Assembly: GCF_002379585.1 (NCBI RefSeq)
Contig: NZ_DFUE01000075.1
Location: forward strand, 64,884-128,883
Length of the DNA stretch: 64,000 nt
Reading direction: 5' to 3'
Origin: Pseudomonas sp. UBA4194
GTDB lineage: Bacteria > Pseudomonadota > Gammaproteobacteria > Pseudomonadales > Pseudomonadaceae
The notes under the pieces are model-generated. The model had not been told where the DNA came from and made no database searches. It was given only the letters and a program-made list of their open reading frames with translations. Shown here piece after piece: positions 17,174 through 27,380 of the stretch. Within the stretch, counting starts at the first letter, position 1, and each line of letters opens with the position of its first letter. A program made the position numbers and the translations under genes.

Positions 17174-17373
17174 CGAACCTCTCCAGATCAAGTGCCAGCC
17201 AACAAGGCTTCAGGTTAGACATTACTTTGCGCGTCCGTCGAACTGTACAGCAGTTGTGCAAAATCTAGTGGTAAGCGCAGTTTTGCGTGAGATAATGCAG
17301 CCCGCTGCTCGATGATGCCTAAATTGCGCTGCCGCTGCTTGGATTGTTCCCCGTGCCCCTTGGAGTGCACCGA

Positions 17374-19125
17374 TTGCCTGACGATAGTTTCAGTCTGCCG
17401 AATGTCCAGCCGTCGCTGGGCGAGCGTTATTCTCCACTCGCATTGATCGAGCGGGAACGGCATGTCTTGAAGGAAATCGCCGCCGGCGTACCTATCGAGC
17501 AGGTGCTCGAGGGCCTGCTCAGAGCTGTCGAAGCCCACGGTGGCAACGACATGAAGACGTCCGTGCTGTTTCTCAGCGACGACGACCGGTACATGCTTCA
17601 CGGCGCCGCGCCCAGCCTGCCCAAGGCGTACAACGACGCGATTCATGGTATCGCCATTGGCGAAGGCATTGGCTCCTGCGGGACCGCCGCCGCCCGTGGC
17701 ACGCCGGTATACGCGCACGATATCGCTACCGATCCGCTCTGGGAAGGATACGCCGAACTGGCGGTGGGCCACGGGCTGCGTGCCTGCTGGTCCATGCCTA
17801 TCAAGGCGGCGCAGGGTCGGGTGCTCGGCACCTTCGCGGTCTATTACAGTGAACCCCGCGCACCTACCGAGGCCGACATCGAGGCGATCGCTCTGGTTAC
17901 CCAAACCGCAGCGCTGGCCATCGAACGCCACCAATCGGACCGCGAGTTGCGCCGCAGCCAGCATGAACTGAGGGTTTTGAACGCTGAGCTGGAGAAGCAG
18001 GTGCTGGAGCGGGCGGCCAAATTGGACGCGCGCACGCGCGAACGTGATCGCGCCTGGGGGCTCTCCCAGGAACTGCTGGTGATCAACCTTCCGGACGGCA
18101 CATTCGAGTCAGTCAACGCGCGTTGGGAAGAGCACCTGGGTTGGACCGAGGCCGAGTTGCTCGGAACCCGTTTTACCGACTACACCCATCCCGACGACCT
18201 TGAGGCGACGCTGGCGGCCTTTCACGGGGTATTCGATGCGCCGCTCACGGTCCCACACGAGTACCGTCTGCGGCACAAGGACGGTTCTTATCGCTGGTTC
18301 AGTTGGACCGGAAGCTGTGAAGGCGGCAAGGTGTATGCGGCCGGCCGCCATGTGACCGCCGAGAAAGCTCAGGGAGAAGCCCTGCGCCAGGCGCAGAAGA
18401 TGGAGGCGGTGGGTCAGCTCACCGGCGGCGTGGCACATGATTTCAACAATCTGCTCACGGTGATCCGCTCTTCAACCGACATGTTGAAGCGCCCGGATGT
18501 GACCGAAGAGCGGCGCGCTCGATACGTCGCGGCGATCTCCCAGACCATCGACCGTGCCGCCAAGCTCACCGCCCAGTTGCTCGCTTTCGCCCGGCGCCAG
18601 ACGCTGCAGCCGGTGGTGTTCGCGGTGTGTGACAGCGTACGCGGGGTCGATGAAATGATGGGGACATTGACAGGTTCGCGGATTCAGATCGTCACCAATC
18701 TGCCTTCCCTGCGTTGCTTCGTGAACGCCGATCCCAGTCAGTTCGACACGGCACTGGTCAACATGGCACTCAATGCCCGGGACGCCATGAGCGGCGAAGG
18801 GCAACTGATCATCACGGTCAAATCGGTTGACTCGCTGCCGGCGATCCGCAGCCACGTGCCCATTCGCGGGGCGTATGTCGCGGTCTCTGTCGCCGACACC
18901 GGGGTCGGCATTCCTGCCTCCAGTCTGGAGCAGGTGTTCGAGCCGTTCTATACCACCAAGGGGGTGGGGCAAGGGACCGGCCTGGGTCTGAGCCAGGTGT
19001 TCGGCTTTGCCAAACAGTCCGGCGGGGAAGTCGATGTGATCAGCGAGGTCGGCAGGGGTACCACCTTCACGTTGTACCTGCCCAGGGTCGACGAGCCGGC
19101 GCCGCTGGTTGCATCCGCCACCTAG
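17374..19125 (+). CDS. GAF-PAS sensor histidine kinase
   Basis: About 583 residues from a TTG at 17374 (GGAG nine bases upstream); TTG 17344 and GTG 17353 are alternative starts and no ATG is in a suitable place. Order: GAF domain (about 45-190, with HGIAIGEGIGSCGTAAARG), short coiled coil, PAS (VNARWEEHLGWTEAELLG), HisKA with phospho-His in GGVAHDFNNLLTVIRS, and HATPase (NMALNARDAM, DTGVGIPAS, GQGTGLGLSQVFG). No membrane segments. The next gene, another GAF-PAS kinase, follows after a short gap, suggesting a two-kinase unit. No receiver protein is adjacent. Confidence 0.85.
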   Translation: MPDDSFSLPNVQPSLGERYSPLALIERERHVLKEIAAGVPIEQVLEGLLRAVEAHGGNDMKTSVLFLSDDDRYMLHGAAPSLPKAYNDAIHGIAIGEGIGSCGTAAARGTPVYAHDIATDPLWEGYAELAVGHGLRACWSMPIKAAQGRVLGTFAVYYSEPRAPTEADIEAIALVTQTAALAIERHQSDRELRRSQHELRVLNAELEKQVLERAAKLDARTRERDRAWGLSQELLVINLPDGTFESVNARWEEHLGWTEAELLGTRFTDYTHPDDLEATLAAFHGVFDAPLTVPHEYRLRHKDGSYRWFSWTGSCEGGKVYAAGRHVTAEKAQGEALRQAQKMEAVGQLTGGVAHDFNNLLTVIRSSTDMLKRPDVTEERRARYVAAISQTIDRAAKLTAQLLAFARRQTLQPVVFAVCDSVRGVDEMMGTLTGSRIQIVTNLPSLRCFVNADPSQFDTALVNMALNARDAMSGEGQLIITVKSVDSLPAIRSHVPIRGAYVAVSVADTGVGIPASSLEQVFEPFYTTKGVGQGTGLGLSQVFGFAKQSGGEVDVISEVGRGTTFTLYLPRVDEPAPLVASAT

Positions 19126-19223
19126 CGAGCTTCGGGCGGAGTTCCAAACATCGACACAGCCTGTGCGCACCGTTTCCGTTGCGCACTGTCATAGTGGTTC
19201 CAGTTCACCTACCGGATGAAGAA

Positions 19224-20774
19224 ATGCAACAGATGTCGCCCGACGAGACGGTTCGCACCGCCCTGCAGATTTCCCAGAGCCGGCTACGTGCCCAGCATGA
19301 GCTGGTGGTGGAATTCGGGGTGAAGTCACTCAAGGCGGACGACATCGACGACTTGCTGCAGCATGCATGCGCCATTGTCGCCAAGGGCATGAGTACCGCC
19401 TATGCCAAGATTCTCCGATACCGGGCCGAGTTGACCGATTTCCTGCTGGCCTACGGTGTAGGGTGGGACGCTACGGACATCGGCTCCGCCACGGTAGGTG
19501 CAGACGAAGCCAGCCCCGCCGGTTATGCGTACGCCACCGATCGTCCGGTGATTTCCAACCATCTGGGCAGGGAGCACCGCTTCAGAACGCCGTCATTGCT
19601 CAGAAAGTACGGCATCGAGCGGGCGATCAACGTTCCGATTCGTGGCGCATCCACGCCCTATGGCGTGCTCGAGGCGGACAGCAGCGATGGCGACGACTTC
19701 ATCGAGACCGATCTGGTGTTCATGGAGGGGATCGCCAACATCGTCTCCATGGCGCTTGAGCGCATTGCCCTGCACGATACTCCGCGGGGCCAGCACCTGT
19801 ATTCCGAGACCATCCTCAACGCCAGCCCGGACTGCGTGAAGATCATGTCGCCCCAGGGCGAGCTGGAGTTCTTCAACGCCCCCGGCCTGTGCCAGATGGA
19901 GATCGACTTCACCGACCAGGTCTACGGCAAACCCTGGCCGCAGCTGTGGCCCGACGAGTCGCGTTCGGCGGTGGTCGACGCCTTGCAGCGGGTTACACAA
20001 GGGGAATCGGTGAGGTTCGAGTCCTATTGCCCCACCGCCAAAGGCGAGCCGCGCTGGTGGGACGTCACCGCTGCGCCGATCTATGGCGAAGGCAACAAGA
20101 TCGAAAAGATCATCGCGGTATCCCGCGACATCACCGAACGACACATTCATGAGCGCCAGTTGGCATCGCTCATCGAAGTGCAAAACAACCAGCTGAGCCA
20201 GACCGACCTGCAACTGGAAGAAATTCACCATCGGGTCAAGAACAGCCTGCATCTGGTCAATACACTGCTGTTGTTACAGGCCAACATGGCCGTGGAGGAG
20301 GCGGTGCGCATTCAACTGCAGACGGCTGCCGCCCGAGTGCTGACCATCGCTGCCGTGCATGAGCGTCTCTACCAGAACGGCGATACCCAATCCGCCGGCG
20401 CGCGGGATTATCTGGAGGCCTTGCTGATGGATATCAGCAAAGCCTTCGGCGACAGGGAGATCGAGCTGAATGTGGAGCCCTTCGCCCTGCCGCCTGAAAG
20501 GATGGCGCCGCTGGGCTTGATCATCTCCGAGCTGATCACCAACGCCCTCAAGTACGGCAAGGGCACCATAACGGTAGACGTGCGCAGTGTCGCAGACGAT
20601 GCGCTGATTACCGTGTGCGATGAGGGTGACGGGTTTCCCGAAACCTATCCCAAACCCAGCGGAACCGGGCTTGGGATGCGTTTGGTCAGCAGCTATTCAG
20701 GCTATGGCAAGGACGCGGTGCGCGTGGATCGTTCGGCCAGCAACAGCACCATCGAGGTGCGGTTCAAGCTTTGA
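19224..20774 (+). CDS. GAF-PAS sensor histidine kinase of the HisKA_2 class
   Basis: About 516 residues. Order: GAF domain (about 25-190), PAS (SPDCVKIMSPQGELEFFN), then a HisKA_2 domain with the His in EIHHRVKNSLHLVNTLLLLQ and an HATPase with N box LIISELITNALKYGKG and G box GTGLGMRLVSSY. This class is often blue-light or stress related and commonly phosphorylates CheY-like or PhyR-type partners; here no LOV cysteine motif is visible. ATG 19224 is chosen (GGATGAAG upstream); ATG 19233 is also possible. Confidence 0.85.
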   Translation: MQQMSPDETVRTALQISQSRLRAQHELVVEFGVKSLKADDIDDLLQHACAIVAKGMSTAYAKILRYRAELTDFLLAYGVGWDATDIGSATVGADEASPAGYAYATDRPVISNHLGREHRFRTPSLLRKYGIERAINVPIRGASTPYGVLEADSSDGDDFIETDLVFMEGIANIVSMALERIALHDTPRGQHLYSETILNASPDCVKIMSPQGELEFFNAPGLCQMEIDFTDQVYGKPWPQLWPDESRSAVVDALQRVTQGESVRFESYCPTAKGEPRWWDVTAAPIYGEGNKIEKIIAVSRDITERHIHERQLASLIEVQNNQLSQTDLQLEEIHHRVKNSLHLVNTLLLLQANMAVEEAVRIQLQTAAARVLTIAAVHERLYQNGDTQSAGARDYLEALLMDISKAFGDREIELNVEPFALPPERMAPLGLIISELITNALKYGKGTITVDVRSVADDALITVCDEGDGFPETYPKPSGTGLGMRLVSSYSGYGKDAVRVDRSASNSTIEVRFKL

Positions 20775-20787
20775 TTCCCTGTTTGGC

Positions 20788-21585
20788 TCAGTTCTGTATG
20801 GCCTTGACCGAGCCACCGTCGACGCGCACGTTGCTGCCATTGATGAACGAGGCCCGCCCTGAGACCAGCAGGGCGATAGCGGCGGCGACCTCTTCAGGTT
20901 GGCCGCGGCGTTTCTGCACGATGCCCGGCCGTTCTTCCTCCAGAAAGCTTTCCACGGCCTCTTCGAACGAAACCCCCATCTGCTGCGCGCGCTGCTCCAT
21001 CATCGAGTCGGTCATGCCGGTTTCGATGAAGGCGGGGGCCACGGTATTGCACAGCACGCCAAAACCCGCTTCCTTGTAGGACAGGTTCTTGATGAACGCC
21101 GCCAGGCCGGCCTTGGCCACGTTATAGACGGCTTCTTCCCAGTAGGGCTGCACAGCGTTCTCGGACGTGATGCAGACGAATCGGCCCCAGCTGCGCTCGC
21201 GCATCGAGGGAATGGTGGCCCGAGCGATGCGCACGGCGGAAAAGAAGTCGGTGTCCCAGGCTTCCTGGTAGTCGGCGTCGGACAGCTCCAGTGGCTCGCC
21301 TTTGGCACCCGTGACGCCGGCGGTATGGACCACAATGTCGACCGCACCGAATTTCGCCTCGGCCTGCTTGACCAGATCGTCCACGGCGCTTTGATCGGTT
21401 ATGTCGGCGGTCAGGAGCAGGGCGTCCCCACCGATGCCGGCGCAAGACGCTTGCAGCTTGTCCGCGTCCTTGTCACTGAGCACCAGGCGTACGCCTTCCT
21501 CGCTCAACAGCTTGGCCGTGGCCAGGCCGATGCCACCTGCTGCGCCGGTGATGAGGGCTACACGCCCCTTGATTTGCAGATCCAT
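20788..21585 (-). CDS. Short-chain dehydrogenase/reductase
   Basis: 265 residues with the SDR hallmarks: cofactor loop TGAAGGIGLATA near residue 14, VVHTAGV in place of NNAG near 85, catalytic Ser in CITSENAVQPYW and Tyr/Lys in YNVAKAG near 158-162. Asp in LVLSDKDADK after beta-2 favours NAD(H). The C-terminus FINGSNVRVDGGSVKAIQN is classic. Resembles SDRs annotated as 3-oxoacyl-ACP reductase-like proteins; substrate unknown. Convergent with the sensor kinase. Confidence 0.85.
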   Translation of the reverse strand: MDLQIKGRVALITGAAGGIGLATAKLLSEEGVRLVLSDKDADKLQASCAGIGGDALLLTADITDQSAVDDLVKQAEAKFGAVDIVVHTAGVTGAKGEPLELSDADYQEAWDTDFFSAVRIARATIPSMRERSWGRFVCITSENAVQPYWEEAVYNVAKAGLAAFIKNLSYKEAGFGVLCNTVAPAFIETGMTDSMMEQRAQQMGVSFEEAVESFLEEERPGIVQKRRGQPEEVAAAIALLVSGRASFINGSNVRVDGGSVKAIQN

Positions 21586-21708
21586 GAAAACCTCATTCTC
21601 GCCGGTTGATAGAGTGCCGGACTTGCCGGCTCTGAATTTCTGACTGGCGAGAGAGGGGACGGACTCAAATTATTTGCCAGGCGGGGCAGGGCAGCTCAAC
21701 GCTTCGGC

Positions 21709-23028
21709 TCAAGCGCCTGCCTGGCTGGCGAACATGCTCACGGCATCCACCGCCGAGGTGGTGCCCTGGTTGATCTTGACGATTACCCGCCCCGCTTCGT
21801 CGGCCAGTTCGACACTGTTGCGGGCTCGATCGCGGGTGTTGTTCATGCTCGACACGGCCTGGCGAGTTTCATCCTGAATGGTGTCGATCATTGCCGAGAT
21901 CTCCGACGTGGACGCACTGGTGCGGGCGGCCAGTTGGCGAACCTCGTCGGCCACCACGGCGAAGCCGCGACCCATGTCGCCGGCCCGAGCGGCTTCGATG
22001 GCGGCGTTGAGGGCCAGCAGATTGGTTTGCTCGGCAATGCTGCGGATGGTCTTGACGATTGCCGTGATCTGTTCGGACCGCTCGCCGAGCTTGGTCATCA
22101 TCACTGACGACAGATCGACGTCCGCAGCGATGCTGCGCATCTCATCGGCGGCCTGATGGATCACGGCCGTACCTTGCTCGGCGACTTGCCGGGTGCCTAC
22201 CGAAATCTTCCACGCCTCGGCAGCACTTTGGCTGTTGCGCGCCTGGCTCTGGATACGCGCGGTGATGTCACTGGCGAACTTCACCACCTTGCACAGTTGC
22301 CCGGCAGCGTCGTAGACCGGGTTATAGCTGGCCTCCAGCCACAGCTGCTGACCCTGCTTGCCCACTCGTTCGAACTGGCCACTGGAGAACTGCCCGGCAT
22401 TGAGCCGCTGCCAGAGTTGCGCATATTCAGGGCTGCTGACCACATGGGCGGGGCAGAATTGACGGTGGTGCTTGCCCAGCACCTCGGCGTGGCTATAACC
22501 CATGAGCTGCAGGAAGTTGTCGTTGGCCTGAATGACCGTGCCATCGAGGTTGAACTCGATCACCGCCATGGCCCGATCGATGGCCTTGAGCATGGCCTGG
22601 GCCTGCTGCTCCTGCTGGATGCGCTGGGTGACATCGGTGGCGTACTTGATGATGCGGACGGTTTGACCCTGGGCATTGCGGATGGGGTTGTAACTGGCCT
22701 CCAGCCAGATGGCCTTGCCGGCGCTGTCGCGACGCTCGAACACACCAGACACGAACTCGCCGCCGCGTAGCCGACGCCACAGGTCCTGGTATTCGGGGGA
22801 ACGGGCGTAGCGCTGTTCGCAGAACAGCCGATGGTGCTGGCCGATCACGTCTTCACGGCGGTAGTTCAGGGTGGTGAGGAAGTTGTCGTTGGCCTGCAAC
22901 ACATGGCCATCAAGGTCGAATTCGATGCTGGCCATGGACCGATCGATAGCGTGCAGCCGGCTTTCCAGCTGAGCCAGTTGCTGTTCGCGCAGCGCCTGGT
23001 CTTTCTTTGTACGGGACGAGAACAACAT
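21709..23028 (-). CDS. Soluble PAS-PAS methyl-accepting chemotaxis protein, BdlA-like
   Basis: 439 residues without transmembrane segments. Two tandem PAS/PAC units (about 28-145 and 150-265) are closely similar to each other (QANDNFL ... YARSPEYQDLWRRLRGGEF versus QANDNFLQLMGYS ... VVSSPEYAQLWQRLNAGQF), followed by a receptor signalling hairpin with SIAEQTNLLALNAAIEAARA and GRGFAVVADEVRQLA. This domain order and size match BdlA, the Pseudomonas biofilm dispersion regulator, and Aer-like energy sensors. The signalling domain is short. Orthology to BdlA is an inference from architecture. Confidence 0.85.
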   Translation of the reverse strand: MLFSSRTKKDQALREQQLAQLESRLHAIDRSMASIEFDLDGHVLQANDNFLTTLNYRREDVIGQHHRLFCEQRYARSPEYQDLWRRLRGGEFVSGVFERRDSAGKAIWLEASYNPIRNAQGQTVRIIKYATDVTQRIQQEQQAQAMLKAIDRAMAVIEFNLDGTVIQANDNFLQLMGYSHAEVLGKHHRQFCPAHVVSSPEYAQLWQRLNAGQFSSGQFERVGKQGQQLWLEASYNPVYDAAGQLCKVVKFASDITARIQSQARNSQSAAEAWKISVGTRQVAEQGTAVIHQAADEMRSIAADVDLSSVMMTKLGERSEQITAIVKTIRSIAEQTNLLALNAAIEAARAGDMGRGFAVVADEVRQLAARTSASTSEISAMIDTIQDETRQAVSSMNNTRDRARNSVELADEAGRVIVKINQGTTSAVDAVSMFASQAGA

Positions 23029-23242
23029 CTGACGACTCTCATGTGGCCAAGTGAAGGGAGCTCGGCCTTGAGCTGCAGATAGAGAAACATGGATCCAATA
23101 TCAAAGTGCTTCCATGCGGGGAACATATACACATCGGAGGTTTTGTACAATATATTGCCCAGCCGTTCATGCCATTTAATCTGCCGCTCGGCTAGCGACA
23201 GACAAAGGCTTTCGCGGTTGGGCAACTGTACCGAGCTGTAGA

Positions 23243-25375
23243 TCAGTGACCTGCCAGGGTCACGTCAGCCGACAACTGTTCGTCTTCGGCATGGTCAGCG
23301 GCATGAAACCGGTAGTCGCCTGGTGCGACCACGAAACCGTCAGGCTGGTAGCTGGCCAGGATGCGCGGTTCGATGTCCACCTGCACCGAGGTTTTCTGCC
23401 CTGGGTTCAGGAACACTTTCCTGAAACCGGCCAGGCGCTTGGCGAATCCCTGCGGGCCCAAGCGCGTGACGTAGATCTGCACCGTGGTGGCGCCCGGGTA
23501 TTTTCCGGTATTGCTGATGGTCACCGTGGCCTGGTGCGCGTCGCCTGCCGTCACTTGCAGTTCGCTGAATTGGAATTGGCTGTACGAAAGCCCGAAGCCG
23601 AAAGGCAGCAGCGGTTTCAGTTGTTCGCGCGCGAACCAGCGGTAGCCTACGTCCGAACCTTCGATGTCATGATCCACGGCAATGATCGTCCCCTTGCGCG
23701 GCATGCCGGGGTTGGATGTGGTGGTTTCCGGGTCCAGCTGCTCGGGCCGCGGCAGTTGCGCCTCGCTGGCCGGGAACGTCACGGGTAGACGTCCCGATGG
23801 ATTGACCCTGCCGGACAGCACCCCGGCAATCGCCGGTCCGCCCCCAGAGCCTGGATACCAGGCAGCCAGTACCGCGTCGACTTGGTCGAGCCAGGGCATC
23901 AGTACCGGGCCACCGGTCTGCAATACCACGACTGTCTTGTGGCTGGCACCGGCCAGTCTGGAAATCAACTCATCCTGGTCCGCGCCAAGGCCCAGACCTG
24001 ACGCATCCAATGCCTCGGAGCGCCACTCTTGGGCGAATACGATTACCGCGTCAGCGAGGCCGGCCTGGGCAACGGCCAGCTCCACGTCGGTTCCATCCAG
24101 AAAGTCGACCTGCTGCGCCCCGCATTCTTCGCGGATGGCTTGCAGGGGCGAAGAGGGTTGGTACACCTTCGCTACGGGCATGCCCATGATGTCGATGCCC
24201 GGCAGCGACAGGCTGCCGATCGGCGTGACCGAAGACGACCCACCGCCACACAGCACACCATGATCGACGTGGGCGCCCACCACCAGCAGGCGCTTGAGAC
24301 GCTGCGCCAGGGGCAGCGCTTGCGCACCGTTCTTGAGCAGCACGATGCCTTCCTCGGCCTGGCGCTGGGCGATCAGCTTGTGGGCGCTGAAGTCGATCGG
24401 TTGGGGAGGGGTGGGCGGTGCGTCCAGGGCACCCACTTCGATCAGGCTGCGCAGAATGCGAGTGACCATATCGTCGATGCGCTCCTGCGGCACCTCACCG
24501 TTGTTCACGGCCTGACGCAGCGCATCACCGAAGTAATGCGCATCGTCCAGATTGGCCCCGGACTGCACGTCGAGCCCGGCCAAGGCTGCCTTTACCGTGG
24601 AGTGCGTCGCGCCCCAGTCGGACATGACCCAGCCCGGATATGCCCACTGCTGCTTGAGCACGGTGTTGAGCAGAAACGCCTGTTCGGAAGCGTATTCGCC
24701 GTTGATCAGGTTGTAGCCTGGCATCACGGCGCCGGGTTTGCCGATCTCGATGGCCAACTGAAAAGCCAGCAGGTCCGATTCCCTCAGGGCCGCCTCGCTC
24801 AGGTTCGAGCTGACCATGACCCGGCCGGTTTCCTGGGAATTGGCGACGAAGTGCTTGACCGTGGACACCACCCGTTCCGATTGGATGCCTGCGACCGAAT
24901 TGCCGGCAATGATCCCGGTGAGCAGAGGATCTTCGGAGACGTACTCGAAATTGCGCCCGCCACGCGGCTCGCGAATGAGGTTGGCGCCGCCTGCCAATTG
25001 CACGTTGAAGCCCTTGTGCCGTGCTTCGCGTCCGACCATGGCCCCCGATTCGTAAGCCAGGGCGGGATTGAAGCTGGCGCCCAGGGCGAGCGAGCTGGGC
25101 AGCGCGGTGCAATGATCGCCAGGGCGAACGTTGCCCAGGTTGCCGACACCCAGACTGGCGTCTGCCTGCTGCATGGCTGGAATGCCCAGTCGGTCGATAC
25201 CGGGGTAGAAGCCGGCCGAGCCCAACGCACCTTCAGGTTTGGCTTGATCGCCCAGCGGGATCGCCATGGGGCCGGACAGCCAGGCGAACTTCTCGTCCTC
25301 GGTCATCCGGGCCACCAGTGCACGGGCGCGGTCGTCGGTTGAAGGGGCTGGGCGGGAGGAGTCTGCAGCGCTCAT
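23243..25375 (-). CDS. Glycoside hydrolase family 3 beta-glucosidase
   Basis: 710 residues. GH3 N-terminal barrel with RHKGFNVQLAGGANLIREPRGGRNFEY and the nucleophile Asp in PGWVMSDWGATHSTV (near residue 256), the GH3 C-terminal sandwich with IVLLKNGAQALPL and SPLQAIREECG, and a C-terminal fibronectin-III-like domain (YRWFAREQLKPLLPFGFGLSYSQF). No signal peptide is evident, so action on imported or diffusible glucosides in the cell or by other export is possible. A predicted product is a beta-glucosidase cleaving terminal glucose. Single gene. Confidence 0.88.
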   Translation of the reverse strand: MSAADSSRPAPSTDDRARALVARMTEDEKFAWLSGPMAIPLGDQAKPEGALGSAGFYPGIDRLGIPAMQQADASLGVGNLGNVRPGDHCTALPSSLALGASFNPALAYESGAMVGREARHKGFNVQLAGGANLIREPRGGRNFEYVSEDPLLTGIIAGNSVAGIQSERVVSTVKHFVANSQETGRVMVSSNLSEAALRESDLLAFQLAIEIGKPGAVMPGYNLINGEYASEQAFLLNTVLKQQWAYPGWVMSDWGATHSTVKAALAGLDVQSGANLDDAHYFGDALRQAVNNGEVPQERIDDMVTRILRSLIEVGALDAPPTPPQPIDFSAHKLIAQRQAEEGIVLLKNGAQALPLAQRLKRLLVVGAHVDHGVLCGGGSSSVTPIGSLSLPGIDIMGMPVAKVYQPSSPLQAIREECGAQQVDFLDGTDVELAVAQAGLADAVIVFAQEWRSEALDASGLGLGADQDELISRLAGASHKTVVVLQTGGPVLMPWLDQVDAVLAAWYPGSGGGPAIAGVLSGRVNPSGRLPVTFPASEAQLPRPEQLDPETTTSNPGMPRKGTIIAVDHDIEGSDVGYRWFAREQLKPLLPFGFGLSYSQFQFSELQVTAGDAHQATVTISNTGKYPGATTVQIYVTRLGPQGFAKRLAGFRKVFLNPGQKTSVQVDIEPRILASYQPDGFVVAPGDYRFHAADHAEDEQLSADVTLAGH

Positions 25376-25512
25376 CGAGGGTCACCAAAACAGGAATGTA
25401 AACGTCCGATTCCTGTCTGGCGCGCGGGTTCCAAGGGATTGCTGCGACATATCGGCCATGGCCTGCACCCTGCCGGGGTGGCGTTAGGCAGGGCCGCTCG
25501 CCGAGGGATCGT

Positions 25513-26289
25513 TCAGAGCACCGACACCGGGTAGACGGCGGTGAACCTGCCATCGTCCACGCTCAAGGCGCGGCAATCCACGCCGTATACATGGGCAAGG
25601 TTTGCCGGAGTCAGGGTCTCTGGGGTGCTGCCGCTGCAGAACACCTTGCCGCGATGCAGCATCAAGGTGTCGTCGGCGTAGCGGCTGGCCAGGTTCATGT
25701 CGTGAAAGATCGCCAGGGTGACGATGTTGTGCTCGCGGGTGTACGCGCTCACCGCGTCGAGAATCTGCAGCTGGTTGGCCAGATCCAGGGCTGAAGTGGG
25801 CTCGTCGAGCAACAACAGGCGGGGGCTGCGAATCAACGCCAGCGCCAGCGAGATCATCTGCCGCTCACCGCCGGACAGCTCGCCTGGCTGGCTTTCGGCG
25901 AAGCGTTGCAGGCCCAGCAGTTCGAGCATGTCGCTGGCATTGCGCTGGGCCTGTTGGCCCGTTGCCCAGCGTCGGCTGGCGCCTTGCTGGGCCAACAGCA
26001 GAAGCTCGTAGGTGGACAACCGCACATCCAGGTGGGCCATGTCCTGAGCGACATAGCCGATCAATTGGGCGCGGGTGGTGGGGGAGGCGGTGAGCAGGTC
26101 CGTGCCGTCGATGCTGGCTGCGCCCCGGGCCGCCACCAGCCCGCACAGGCCTTTCATGAACGTCGACTTGCCCGCACCGTTGGCGCCGAGGATGGCCAGG
26201 GTACGACCCGGGGCAGCGTTGACCGCGAGGTTGTCGAGAATGGTCCTGCCGCGCAGGGTGACTTGGTAATCCGTGGTGCTGAAGCTCAT
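25513..26289 (-). CDS. FecE-like ABC transporter ATP-binding protein
   Basis: 258 residues with Walker A GANGAGKST (near 36), Q-loop YVAQDMAHLDV, signature LSGGERQMISLALALI and Walker B LLLLDEPTSALDL. This is the ATPase of a Fe(III)-siderophore or related uptake system. Its start overlaps the permease stop by four bases (ATGA), and the order binding protein, permease, ATPase is that of a complete uptake operon transcribed leftward. Confidence 0.9.
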   Translation of the reverse strand: MSFSTTDYQVTLRGRTILDNLAVNAAPGRTLAILGANGAGKSTFMKGLCGLVAARGAASIDGTDLLTASPTTRAQLIGYVAQDMAHLDVRLSTYELLLLAQQGASRRWATGQQAQRNASDMLELLGLQRFAESQPGELSGGERQMISLALALIRSPRLLLLDEPTSALDLANQLQILDAVSAYTREHNIVTLAIFHDMNLASRYADDTLMLHRGKVFCSGSTPETLTPANLAHVYGVDCRALSVDDGRFTAVYPVSVL

Positions 26290-27377
26290 CGCGCGGTCAG
26301 TCTCCGGTCTCGCAGAACAAGGATGATGAAGAACGGCAAGCCGATCAGCGAGGTGACCATGCCGATGGGCAGCACCGCACCTGGGACGATGATCTTGCTG
26401 GCCAGTGAGGCGAGGGTCACGAAGATGATGCCGCAGGCGATGGTGACGCCGATGGTGAAACGCTGGTCTTCACCCACCAGCAATCGGGCCACATGGGGGG
26501 CGACCAGACCGACGAAGCCGATGATGCCCACCACCGACGTCACTGCACCGGCCAGCAGGGCGGCCAGCACCAGCATCAGGGTGCGCAGCCGCCGCACCGG
26601 GATGCCGAACACCACTGCCTGCTCGCCGAAGCTGCGCAGGGCGGTCAGGGCCCAGGCCTGGACCAGCACTACCGGAATCGCAACCACAGCGATGACGCCG
26701 CACAGCGCGACCTTGTTCCAGGTCGCGTGCAGCAGCGAGCCCATCAACCAGAACACGATGCTCTGCAGTTGGTCGACATTCGCCACGTACTGCACCAGCC
26801 CCAGCAACGAGCTGAACACGAAGTGCACGGCAATGCCGAGCAGCGTGATCGCTTGCAGGCCGATGTGGCCGCGGGTCAGCAGCAGGATCATGCCGACGGT
26901 GAGCAGCGAAAACAGAAAGGCATTGGCGGTGACCAGCAGGTCTGCACCCAGACCCGGCAGCGCCTGGCCCAGAGACACGTTGAAGGCCAGCGCCAGGGAG
27001 GCGCCGAAGCCCGCTGCCGAGGAAATGCCGAGGGTGAAGGGCTCCGCCAGGGGGTTGTCGAGCACGGTTTGCATCACCAGCCCGGCCAGCGCCAGGCAGG
27101 TGCCGGCCAGCACGGCCATGAGCGTCATGGGCATGCGCAGCTCCCAGAGAATGACGCGGGTACTGGCATCGACACTGTCAGGTTGCAACAGACCGCGCAG
27201 GGCTTCGCCGAAGGTGAGGGTGCCGGAGCCGACGATCAGGTCGGCGACGAAGGCCATGCAGGCAATCAGCAACAGACTGGCCAGCAACAGGCTGCGTCGC
27301 CAAACGGCGCGGCTGTAGTTGGCCTGGTAGCCGGGCACCTCGGTGCCCGCGGTGGATGTGCAGGTAGGGGTGCTCAC
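26286..27377 (-). CDS. FecCD-family ABC transporter permease
   Basis: 363 residues with about ten transmembrane helices, and the FecCD motif region GIIGFVGLVAPHVARLLVGEDQR near residue 285 that contacts the ATPase. The N-terminal 35 residues (MSTPTCTSTAGTEV) are a hydrophilic tail. One permease gene serves as a homodimer, as in BtuC-type systems. Starts three bases after the binding protein stop. Confidence 0.9.
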   Translation of the reverse strand: MSTPTCTSTAGTEVPGYQANYSRAVWRRSLLLASLLLIACMAFVADLIVGSGTLTFGEALRGLLQPDSVDASTRVILWELRMPMTLMAVLAGTCLALAGLVMQTVLDNPLAEPFTLGISSAAGFGASLALAFNVSLGQALPGLGADLLVTANAFLFSLLTVGMILLLTRGHIGLQAITLLGIAVHFVFSSLLGLVQYVANVDQLQSIVFWLMGSLLHATWNKVALCGVIAVVAIPVVLVQAWALTALRSFGEQAVVFGIPVRRLRTLMLVLAALLAGAVTSVVGIIGFVGLVAPHVARLLVGEDQRFTIGVTIACGIIFVTLASLASKIIVPGAVLPIGMVTSLIGLPFFIILVLRDRRLTAR

Positions 27378-27380
27378 AGG

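Noticed and set aside
17215..17300. LexA/SOS box near CTGTACAG before the kinase
   Set aside because: The short palindrome CTGTACAG lacks the 16-base CTGT-N8-ACAG spacing.
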